The notes beneath the pieces are model-generated. The model saw only the letters and a list, made by a program, of their open reading frames with translations. It ran no database searches and was not told the DNA's origin. The position numbers and the translations under genes were made by a program. Shown here one piece after another: positions 35,223 to 46,400 of a stretch of DNA of 64,000 nucleotides (position 1 is its first letter; each line of letters begins with the position of its first letter). Origin of the DNA: Trichoplax adhaerens (taxonomy: Eukaryota > Placozoa > Uniplacotomia > Trichoplacea > Trichoplacidae). Where the stretch lies: positions 5,235,950-5,299,949 of the forward strand of contig NW_002060943.1 in the NCBI RefSeq assembly GCF_000150275.1. Direction: 5' to 3'.

Positions 35223-35354
35223 ATTACATTCGTTCGTTAATGAATTGATCAGCTCTTTTGATTCGTTATAACTGTAAATCCAGGCTAGAATTCAAGTAGA
35301 ACCATAGCTTGTTGCCTTTCTAATCGCATTTGAGCTCGTCTCGTTTAGAGATAC

Positions 35355-36115
35355 TTTGACAAGTCGCAGCTTGAAACAGAGATCGAAAGTATTACTTTTG
35401 ACCAAAGTAGTTTCAATATTGTCCTTCTACTATAGAGTACAGTAGAAGAGCAGTAACTAGGCCACAGTATACAGTAGTAGAGACTGTAGTGTACAGTACT
35501 ACAGACTGTACAGTACTATACAGTACTGTAGACTTACGGCTGTTCACAATAGTAGTGAGCTGCTTGTGTAAAACAAGTGTCGAAAGCTTCATCAGCTTTC
35601 GACCTCAAGTCGCAGCTTGAAACAGAGATCGAAAGCAGTACTTTTGACCAAAATGGTTTCAGTATTGTTCTTCTACTATACAGTTACAGTAGAAGAGCAT
35701 TAACTAGGCCACAGTGTACTGTACAATAGTAGAGACTGTAGTGTACAGTACTACAGACTGTGCAGGACTACTGTATACTGTACTGTAGACTCACGGCTGT
35801 TCACAATAGTAGTACTGTAAGCTGCTTGTGTAAAACAAATGTCACAAGCTTCATCAGCTTTCGACCTCAAGTCGCAGCTTGAAACAGAGATCGAAAGTAG
35901 TACTTTTGACCAAAATGGTTTCAGTATTGTCCTTCTACTATACTGTACAGTGTACAGTAGAAGAGCATTAACTAGGCCACAGTGTACAGTAGTCGAGACT
36001 GTAGCGTACAGTACTTTAGACGATACTATTGTACTGTAGTCTCACTGCTGTTCACAATAGTAAGTAAGCTGCTTGTGTAAAACAAATGTCACAATCTTTA
36101 TCAGCTTTCGAAGTC
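35355..36115. repeat. Three copies of a roughly 250-bp repeat between divergent gene starts
   Basis: AAGTCGCAGCTTGAAACAGA starts copies at about 35361, 35607 and 35869, giving periods of 246 and 262 bp. Each unit carries CTTTTGACCAAA, GGTTTCA or a close variant, a run of TACAGTA/CAGTACT words, CACGGCTGTTCACAATAGTA or near it, and a GCTTGTGTAAAACAA block. A partial fourth end (TCAGCTTTCGAAGTCA) stops near 36115. In the copy junction at 35579-35603, GTCGAAAGC and GCTTTCGAC form a 9-bp stem around TTCATCA. Later copies have lost one side of that stem. The array begins about 130 bp from the ITFG2 start codon and ends about 500 bp before SNRNP70. Confidence 0.93.
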
Positions 36116-36618
36116 ATTTACACTAAAACGTCAACACTTAAAACGACATCTGCTTTACACATTGGCATCGTGTTTAGTATAACATAGGCGCCGGAGCCGA
36201 TGCACGTGTGCCTACAGTACTGTGCACAATGAAATGACTGAATAATCATCTGAGCGTACTGTAGACTGTACGATTGACAGTATACCTACTGGTACAGGCT
36301 GCTAAATCAATACTATACTTGTTAGTCAGATTGGCAATAGCTTACTACTGGACACGCAAAAGACAGCAAGAGAGGGACGCTAGCTTGTCGGTACAGTACA
36401 CTACTGTATCGTACTACTGCTCAAGCCTCAAGCCTTGAGGCCCTTCACTAAGGCCAGACGTCCAAAAACTATGGCGGCGGGATTAGCCTAGCTAAAGAAG
36501 TTGTTCAATTCTCTTTTCAATCTTCTCTACTTTCGTCCTTGCCAGCACTATTCTACAGTGAAAAAATTGAAGAATAACTAGAAATATCGGGCAGTATAGA
36601 AACTATTCAGAAACGACA
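36116..36618. promoter_or_regulatory. Probable SNRNP70 promoter and 5' UTR region
   Basis: This is non-coding DNA directly before the SNRNP70 ATG, somewhat less AT-rich than the surroundings (for example GGCGCCGGAGCCGATGCACG near 36188). TACAGTAC words recur at about 36210, 36255 and 36390. No TATA box is obvious. Assignment as promoter rests on position only. Confidence 0.4.
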
Positions 36619-39600
36619 ATGACTTACTGCCTTCCACCGCATTTATCGGCCTTCTTTACACCCAAGGAACCGATCAAGTATTTGCCACCTTTAGATACTC
36701 CATCGCATTTACGAAAAAGAAGGCCTTATACTGGTGTTAGTGTTTTCCTATCGCAATTTGAGGTAAGATACCTGCTAAAAGTTAGCTTAAAACATGGTGA
36801 TGTCATTACACTTGGTAGACTAATGTCAAATTGATTGGATCGACGATGGTAGTCGATCGAAACAGGAATAGACTTGAAATAATGACTAAATGACACCATA
36901 CGCATTTACTGAACTGTAATATTTGAAATTGACAGACTGTTCGAAATAGTGCTCCCAGTGTGGTTACGGAAACAAGAGAAGAGAAGAGAACGCGCCAGGT
37001 CAGATATCTTGAGCTAGACATAAACGATGGTTGTATTGCTTGTTTTTTTACATAGGTGTAAAATAATTATAGAGAGCACGATTGAATATAAGCGTTGAAG
37101 TCTACTAGTCTAAATCAGTAGCATACTTTACATACGTGCAATAATAAATTTCACATTTTTAAAGTCAAGGGATTGCTTCAACTGAGATTATATCGAAAAG
37201 TTGAAATCAAACCTACTCTACACATACAGTGTTAAGATCAGTTGTACTATTGATGCGACTACAGCATTACCAATAAATTATATATATACGCGTATGTCTA
37301 ATTGTGATTTGATACAGTTTATACTGTATCTGTTGACGTACTTTCAAGCATCTAGCATGCGATGCGTCCAACTTGATATTCACATAGTATGCAATGCATT
37401 TCTATCGTACTGTGAATTAAAGCTCTCATTAAAATGATTATACGGTCTGTTTTTATATCCACTGAATTCTAAATATGTCAAGAGATGCTTGCTGATATTC
37501 AATAATAATACGTTATGTCTTTTGATGTAAAGTCCTTTCCTACTGTTGTATTAATTAGAAAAAAGAACGCTTGGATAAAGTATCAGCAAAACTACAAAAG
37601 GATTTAGCACAATGTAAGAAAATTGAATTCTTATAGACCTTGTACGAAATGGGACTATCTATCACCACTGCAATAAATGCATGCCGTTCCACAATGACAA
37701 TCTTGTATCAGCGATGGTCTTTACATTCAGATTTTTCAACTCATTTCTATACTTATACTATGTTGCGTTTAGGGGATCCTCATAACAATCCTAAAGGTAC
37801 AGAAGATCCATTCAAGACTTTGCTAGTTTCAAGATTGGTACGTAAAAAAGAGTTGATATAGGAATATTACTGGGCGATTAATCGCAATGATGTTGTATGA
37901 AATTTTCCAACATAGATAAAGTTAAATACTCTATGCAACATAATTCAATCTAGAAAGCTTGAAAGGTTATCGTAATTTGATTTTACAGAGTTATGATACA
38001 ACTGAATCAAAGCTAAGACGTGAGCTAGAAGCCTACGGCAGTGTCAAGTCTGTAAGTCTAATAATACGTCCAGAACATATATTGAGTGATATCGTGATAC
38101 CTAGAACTTATCACGGTGAAACATGATTAATTTATAAATATACTGTACTTCATGTATCAAAATAATCGATAGTCAGTCTAACGACAGATGAAAGGGCGTA
38201 TTTCAATCTCAGCTATAATTGGAAAATGCTTGTAGAGATAATTTGCTAGTGAATATTATACTGTAAAAATACCACAACATATTGTAATAAGTAATTTCCT
38301 TGCTACAAAGATATGCATAGTGAACAATGATGAAATTTTTGCCATCTATTGCTGGTTATTGTTACAAGTTTCAATCAGCAATATGAAGATGTGTTATTCA
38401 CACTGTCTGATTTCACTTAGCCATCGCATAATCTTAATGTCTATCTTGAACAATAGTAATGGATAATAAAATCATCAGTGTTACGTGCTATAGTCAATTG
38501 TAAACTGTTCGTGGATCCTATAACTAATGTAAATTCTTGTATGCTGCCATTTTGTTACAATACTTATAGGTACGGTCGATATATGATCTTTCTGGTAAAC
38601 CAAAGGGGTATGCTTTTGTAGAATTTGAGCATGAGCGAGATATGAAAGGTGAGCTAGAATGCATCGATTAATAATATAAGTATGAATAACTTTTAGATCT
38701 TTGATTAAATTTTGTCCTTATAATGCTATCTACTCTTCATCGTGCGTCCTTGTGAGTTATTTCAACGAAGACGGTGATACGTATTTAAGTATTCGATCAA
38801 TCTTTTGATCGTTGTATAGGATTATTAGTTCTGAAGTGCGATATCATAATCTCGAATACAATATTTAGGCCAATTACGTAATATAATACAAATTTGCGAT
38901 TCGCAATGATCCGTTAAGAGTCCATATACGCAGATATATACTATTTTGTCAGCATATTTCACGTATGTAGTAGATTCGTATGCATAAAACTACCTATCTA
39001 TTAAAACTGACTAGTTTGGTAAACAGTACTTGTAGTATTGGCTGCATCGCCAGTTATAAGTATGAACGTGCAAACGTGAATGGAAATTTTTTTATTCTCG
39101 TTAATAGTCTATTTATTATTTTGAACATGGCGAATTTGTATACTACTTTGTTTATGTACCTTATTTGCATCAATTATATCTGCTTTACGAAAGTTTTTAT
39201 GTACTCTGCAGAACCTTTGTATAAGTAAAAAATCAGTTATCATCCAAGCGGTAGGCATCCATATAGCATTTATAGTATATAATAAGCTTTGAGGCTGTAG
39301 ACTCCTACACAACAGGACGTTCTTTATCGTTGGGTTATGGCGTGAAAAGATATGTTATAAATCATGGTAGTATTATATAAGGTATAAACAGTGATAGAGG
39401 TAAATTCCGGATCTGCATAGACTCTTAAGGTTAAATTTTAATTGATACAACCACATCCAGCAATGCGGATATACAATATTGATTCGCAGCTCTAATGGTT
39501 TAATGCAAAAGTTCGTCGGGATCATTCACATACTAGATTTTGGCTTCGTACCATCGTTTTGTACCACGCTACTTATAATTCAACTTCCGTGTTATATTGT

Positions 39601-40430
39601 TGGTGTTGGTAAATTTTTTATTCTAATCATTGTAAAACTGTATAATAAATTGTTAATGATTACCGTAGCTGCGTATAAATACGCTGATGGTAAGAAAGTA
39701 GATGGACGGCGAATACTAGTGGATGTGGAGCGATCGCGCACTGTCAAGAATTGGCTACCTAGGCGACTTGGTAAGTGCAAAAAATTTGCATTCCGAAAGT
39801 TTGTAGAAAGTGTAGAATAATGCAACAGAAATATAACAATGTTACTATAGTGCGCATTGTTTTGCTAACGCCTGACATGTAATTAATAGGAGGTGGATTA
39901 GGAGGTACCCGTCTAGGTGGTGAAGATATCAACGTCAAGCATTCAGGGCGTGAAGAAAACAGAATGGATGATAGGTACTTGCTGCAATGCATTCTTGAAT
40001 TAGAATTGGTAGTAGCGATATAGTTGTTATTTGTCTAAAATTGTGCTTACCTTGCAGTAGAGTTGGAGGAGATCGTAAAGTTTCACCTGATCGAGGTCTA
40101 GATAGGGATAGAAACAGAGATAGACGAGACAGAGATAGAGGAGACACAGAGAGATACAGAGGCAGAGATAGAGACAGGGATCGTGAAAGAGATCGTGATC
40201 GTGATCGTGACCGATATCGACCCAGATATGATGATCCAAACAGTGGCTATCGTGGTAGAGGTAGGGATTACAGAGATCGAGATCGAGAAAGAGACCGCAG
40301 AGATAGAGACCGTGATAGAGACCGAGATCGAGGTAGAGATAGGAGACATGATAGATCTAGGTCCCGAGAGCGTCGAGATTACGATAGAAGAAAAGATGTC
40401 GAAAGTGGTGAAATTGTTGAAGATATATAA
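36619..40430 (+). CDS. SNRNP70: U1 small nuclear ribonucleoprotein 70 kDa (U1-70K)
   Basis: U1-70K binds stem-loop I of U1 snRNA and helps define 5' splice sites. Nine exons read in frame: 36619-36762, 36936-36998, 37559-37613, 37773-37837, 37989-38051, 38570-38648, 39669-39770, 39890-39974 and 40058-40430, giving 342 residues (human 437). The N-terminus [13 protein letters not shown] and [20 protein letters not shown] match the family. The U1C-contacting segment includes [10 protein letters not shown]. Then [20 protein letters not shown] begins the RRM, with RNP motifs [13 protein letters not shown] and [15 protein letters not shown]. The Gly-rich [20 protein letters not shown] follows. The last exon is dominated by Arg-Asp dipeptides and a short SRSRERR block, and ends ESGEIVEDI. 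It is shorter than the vertebrate protein because the tail is reduced. Antisense and out-of-frame open frames here are shadows of the RD repeat. Confidence 0.96.
40085..40360 (+). repeat. Arg-Asp-coding low-complexity tract
   Basis: GAGATAGAGAC/CGTGATCG-like hexamers repeat within the last SNRNP70 exon and encode runs of RD and RDRE. The DNA is purine-biased and repetitive, so length polymorphism and alignment errors are likely. Confidence 0.9.
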
Positions 40431-43349
40431 CTTTGCTGTGGTTGAGCAAGTTTTATTGTTTCATCGTAATGATTACATGGCAATGCAAATACTAGCTAGT
40501 GCACATATCATCAGTAGTATAATTCATGATTATTATTTTCGACCTATTTCTTGCAGTAACGTCAAGAGTCTTTGAACAGCTTAAAATCGTATATCAGCTT
40601 GCAAGTGTATATCGCAATATATCAGCTAAAAATAGCCTGTTATGATCTTCAATGACTTTTGGTCATTTATGCCTTTACTTACCATATTCTCTTCTTATCG
40701 CCTTCATAGGTTAGTTTGATAAGAAGTGTTTGATTTGGAATTTTGCACTCTATAGTGATAAAGTACGTATTGACAAATTTATTCTTTCATCATTGAATTA
40801 AGACCTCAAGTTGTAAGTATAGTGGTAAGCTGATGGAGATATTACACGACGTACAGATTAAAGCTGTTACACAGTTGTTAAGCTACCATTACTATCCTAA
40901 CAATTCCTCTTACAAATTTGATAGTGAGATAAAAATAACTGTAAATTATAATTAGTATTGTACATTAACTTGTACTGTACTGCCTAAGAAATGGGCATTC
41001 GATATGTTTCTGAATCATCGGTTTTACTTGTGCTGAAGTGCTTCATTCCGCTAGAATGTTGGAGTATTTTGTATCGAATATTCGTTTTCCTATCCCATAA
41101 AGCACATGAATAAAAATATTCCTTCGATTTATGTGAAAAACTCAATTTTTGGTAGTAATCATGTCATGAATAGCTGATTTAACTCTGCATTAAAGACATT
41201 TATTCCTAGACTAGTTAATGCAGTGCTACTTATAGCCACTGAAGTAATGTAGAATACTGTTATTACTTTATACTATAATCTCAATGATTGAGATTGGTAC
41301 GTGAACATGTAAACGACAAGCGGTAAGATTAGTATCAATTTAATAGTACATATCGCGCTGTAAATTTTAATCGATTTTCCGACATGATGAACGCAAGCGG
41401 CAGTCCTAGGCTATAGCAGCCATGATATTTTCCAATAATACAAGTACAATTGCGAGTATGTCCAACAAGGTGCCAATTGTACGTCTATAAATTATATCAT
41501 GGAATGAGTGAGAGGCTGCAGGTAAGATTGAAAGTTATCCCCGTACTTTACGCTACTGCTAGTTACTATTCACAATCTGGATAGTAAAGCTCTGGCATGG
41601 ACTACTGGATATCTAGTTGGCCATGGCACTTGTAAGCTGGAGTCGTTTCCTTTCTCTACATTACTGATATGTAACTCAGATAAGCTGTGATGATAGATTC
41701 CTTAAGCTAAAGTACTGGGTCTGCAAAAAAATAAAGTCAAAATGCAGCATAGTAATGCTTAGCTCTAGTACAAGTACTACAGTGCTCCCTCTACAAGACC
41801 CACAGCACCTGAGTTTTAATTCTATTTATATACTTATCGACCGCTGTGTACAACTGGAAGCCACAAATAGTTGGAGTCCTTGGATTTATATAAAGATATT
41901 TTTCTAAATCATTTTCACCTCTCACCATGAAAAGATGATTATAATTATTCATAGACACTAAGTGTCATTACCAATATGTTTAGAAGGTGAAATACTGTAG
42001 TACTATAAAGTAAAGCGCTATAGCAGGCTATATCTACGTGCGCAAATAAAATCAATTAATCCAAGATGAATTTGATAAAATTGGACCACTGTGAATGGGC
42101 CAACAGCAGTACAGTATACGTAAGATCAGCTTAAATTATTCATTTTAGTAGTGGAATCCTATACTATTTCATTTTATTATATAATTTTGGATTACAGTAT
42201 ATAATTCGCTTGTCGTCTCTAAGTGGTTCCACACAATTCTGTAGAATTGAACGAACACCTGTATGCTACGTCGTGATTTTACGTAAAGTGTTACAGTCGA
42301 GTAGTCACATTACCAATGCCTAACTCGGAATAAAGGACGAATATGATTATAGTAAATCTAATGAATATCCATTGGCAGCAAATGAATCCCTCTTGTAGAC
42401 GCTAGATCTGTCCCCTATGTAAATGATTTCAGTTAATTATGGTATAGTAATGGCATTACCAATTTAGGAAGCGCCAATGTTACTGGAGTAACATTGATTT
42501 TTACTACTATTTATTTAATACCCATTGGTTGCAAATGAACTCTGTTGTCAAGGTGAATTGAGTGCCATTGGATAACTCGGAAAATCCACCAACAACATGA
42601 CAATATCAAATCGCAGAGACTACTCAAGACAAAATTCTTAATTCTAATTATAAACTCCATTAGAACAGGATTGAACTTTCAAGTAATTGGGGGATTACAA
42701 TTTAGAATTTTGTATTTAGTAGTGGCAGTCAAATCGACTTGTTCATTTTGGTCATTGAATCCTTCTTTGTTCTTCTAGGTTGTATATAACAAATACACTA
42801 TATACTATATATGTGACACGTGTACACTGTACACTAGTTTGCCTTATTAAGCAAAGTCAAGGGCAAAGAAAGAGTCAATCAGTATGAAATCGATGCACTT
42901 CATCGACAGGGCTGTGTATTGTTGGCGTTCATTAGGGGGGGGGGGGGGATTCATTATCAGTTATTTATCACCTACTCGAACAATGACTATTGTCCTGTGT
43001 GACGTAACAGCACCGTGCGTCAACACTGTATGTACGTCAGTACAAGCAGAGTTGACCGCAATCCTAAAAGGGTGTGCGTAGCGAGACGAGTACCGAAACT
43101 GTCGGGACGAGTACTGAAACTGTCGTGATGGCCTATACTGGAACCTACATTGAGGCCATACCGAGTTAGCTTTGCTAGAAAAGAAATAGTACTGTACTGT
43201 ACTGTACTGGGAGGAAACTAAGAGACCTGGGATGTGATCCATCTTTGTCAATTGAATTAGTAATCACAGCCATCAAGCTGAATGGGAAAAAAAGGCTAAT
43301 TGAGTATTAATAATTAAGAAAAACTCTTTCCTACTTCATTTTTGTACAG
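40431..43349. other. Spacer between SNRNP70 and MICAL
   Basis: About 2.9 kb of AT-rich DNA with no recognisable gene. It includes the SNRNP70 3' UTR and the MICAL promoter. A 14-base run of G lies at 42935-42948. TACTGTAC-type words cluster at 43185-43210. Small open frames (42884-43081, 42961-43251 minus) show no similarity. Confidence 0.5.
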
Positions 43350-43402
43350 GCTATTCAAAGAAAAAAGTATACAAGAAGGCTAAGGAATCATTTTTCAAAG
43401 AC
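43350..43402 (+). other. Candidate MICAL 5' UTR exon part
   Basis: A polypyrimidine stretch and TTTTTGTACAG precede position 43350, a good acceptor, followed by 53 bases running into the MICAL ATG without a stop-free extension upstream. This suggests an upstream non-coding exon spliced here. Alternatively transcription starts close by. Confidence 0.4.
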
Positions 43403-46400
43403 ATGTCCAGCCAGAAAGGGAGTTGTGATCAATATTTTGACGCTTTTCAGCAAGCGTCTACATTAACCGATACATTAGATCATTTCCAACGATTATGCCA
43501 AGAGTTAAAATTACACAATGATCATCTTCGCCCATGTCGCCATTTCTACAATCAATTGAAGAAAAAATTAACCAGTTGGAAGTGTACTGCACTATGGAAT
43601 AAGTATGATAAAAAAATGGCTGATCGAGCTATTACTGGAGCTAAAAATACTGCCAATACCCACGTCTTAATTGTTGGTGCTGGACCTGTTGGCTTAAGAG
43701 CTGCTATTGAATGTGCTATGCTAGGGTGTAAGGTGGTTGTTGTCGAGAAAAGAAATCATTTCAGTCGCAATAATGTCTTGCATTTTTGGCCCTTTATTAT
43801 AAGTGATATGAAATCGTTGGGCGCTAAAACTTTCCATGGTCGTTTTTGCTCAGGATCCCTTGATCATTGTAGTAAGTACCATAGACATATTAATTAACTT
43901 AATGCCACCAATGCAATAACGACTCTCTCTCTCTCTCTCCACACGCTTTCCTTGATAACCTACATGCTAAAGGCGTTGCTTTGCTAATACGTTTGTACTA
44001 TACATGTACAAGTACGATCAATTGGGCAAAACTTTTTATCACTTGCAATATCATTTCCACTTAATAGATAGCAATCATGACCTGTTGTTAATAGGTTTAG
44101 TACAGTCTAATTTGCCCTTCGATATAAGCCAAAATGGCATTTTACCACACCTTGTACCTTAAACTCATTACTGTCAACTGAACAAGTCATTGCGGGATAT
44201 CTCATAAATAGGTGGAATGCTAAAGGCATATTTCATCAATCGACTAGGGAGTACTCTTCATCACTTGCTATATCCTTTCCACTTGACAAATAGCAACAAT
44301 CATCTCTATCAAACAAATTGATCACATACAAAATGAGTCAAAATATCATTCTACTACATGCTGAACCACTGGCACGATCTCCTTTACTGCTGTAGCGTCG
44401 ATAGTAAAATTATAATTAAGACGTGTATACAGAATACGATCGTATTTTCACAATTGGATGATTTGACAGAAGTAAAACTTCTGTATTATAGCATATCATT
44501 GATTGTATTTTAATTCGATTCTAGATACGACTGTCACCGATATCGGTATAAAATAGTAAAATTGATCTACAACAAGAGTGAAATGTTACCATAATCATTA
44601 CGGACTACTATGCTACATGTTTACGGTTAACTAATATGCGTATACTGAATAGTGTCCATACGTAGTTTCACCATTAGCAGAATATCCATTATACTATACT
44701 GTATTCATTAATTAATTCGACTTTATCATCGGTTGTGGCGTCATTTGCATTTTATGAACAGGAATAGATTCATCTATTTTTATAATTTGGAATAGTATAA
44801 TTTATTCTACGGTATGATTAAACGAGTTATTGAAGTACCTTTTAAAATTATTCCTATGGAAATAAATAATTTACCAGTATACTACAGTAACATAAAACTT
44901 TATTTGTACCAGTAAAATATAAAGTAGTCTTTGTCCTGGATTTGAGTGTTACTATAAATTCAATTCAATAGTAGTTGTAACGACAACGTTTATTGTTCAA
45001 GTGTGTTGTTATACTTTAATCGACTAACACTATATTGGTATTACCTGGATCAACAATGAAGCAGTTGATTCACTTTGCTTAGTGCCGACAACAACACAAC
45101 AGTAATAGATCAGATTGTCATCAATAACCCACGGACAAAATCCCTTCTTTCCATATTATTAATATTTTTCACTGTTTGTATCAATTGTGTGCGTATAATT
45201 ATAATTTTAAAATTTATTCAATTTACCGTATCTACTATAGATCAAAGATGTTTCTACATAACTGCAGCTTGAAGCACTGCCAGTATTTTTTCTTATTTAT
45301 AATAATTCAGGTGTAATAGTTTTAGATCTGATTTAGATATTGTAATGGGTCAGATTATCAACACTTACAAGTAAATTTAATTTATCTAGTTACTGTATCA
45401 AAGATGTTTCCTTCAACATAACAACAACTTGAAATAGAAGTAGCATATTTTCATTTACTGAAGTGTAATACTGCAGTTTACCTTATCAGGGCGATATGAA
45501 TTTAAAGAAATTAATCAGGTTCCAAATACGATATAACAATATTGACCAGAATAAGCAGATTGATAATATAATTATTCATTAACTATATACTATAATTGTT
45601 ATTACTATTACACCTACTAGTACAGTAACTTTGTTTATTGTTAACTGCATACTGTAACACTGTACAACCCGGAACCTTCTTTTACAGAAAGTTAATTTCA
45701 TTATATCCAAGTGAAACTTGTCATTCATATTGAATCACTTTTGCTTTACTATTGTGTAATATATTATGCATTTCCCTTTCAACTTACCACAAATAGCGAT
45801 CAAATGATTGTAGAGCAAATGTTTTTATGTGCCAAGTACGTATAACTGCCGGAATTATTTCCTTAGAAAATATGGCATTGCTTAGATTTGTATCGATCTT
45901 ATTTTTCTTCACTACTTTAGTTGTTAACCCCATCGACAATTGATTGATCTACATAATACGCATAGAGTTACTACTACCGCAGACATTACTAGTCGCTGAT
46001 CACAAATTGAAAATATATAGATTACACTCTGATGTTAATAATTTCTCTTTTTATTAGCAGCGATGACTCTTTTCTAACATAACTAATGTGCCGTTCCTTA
46101 TAGGTATCCGTCAGGTACAGTTAATCCTTTTAAAAATTGCTCTTCTACTGGGAGTCAACGTCTTCATTAATGTAACATTCAATGAAATGAGACAGCCAAC
46201 CGATAAAAATTTAGGTAAGGCGACTGGGTAATAAATTAATGTCAGCCAATACCATGTAAACTAAATATAAGCGTTTTATGATCGTCTTCTGTAATTTGTA
46301 CTGAAAATCGCGATGGATTGTAGACAACCTTAATAATTATATATATATAGTCATATTAGTAACTGTAATTCAGTGACGTATCTAACTTGGAACTTTATAC

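Noticed and set aside
38980-39228. Open frame in the long SNRNP70 intron
   Set aside because: Hydrophobic low-complexity translation of AT-rich DNA, no similarity, and inside a well-supported intron.
39935-40349. Antisense open frames over the last SNRNP70 exon
   Set aside because: They arise from the purine-biased Arg-Asp repeat on the other strand (Ser/Val/Ile or Leu/His/Asp-rich peptides) and are shadows.
40183-40575. Out-of-frame plus-strand open frame of 130 codons
   Set aside because: It reads the RD repeat in another frame (Ile/Glu-rich) and then non-coding DNA after the SNRNP70 stop.
45075-45272. Open frame in MICAL intron 1
   Set aside because: The translation is AT-driven (Ile/Leu/Thr) and has no family match.
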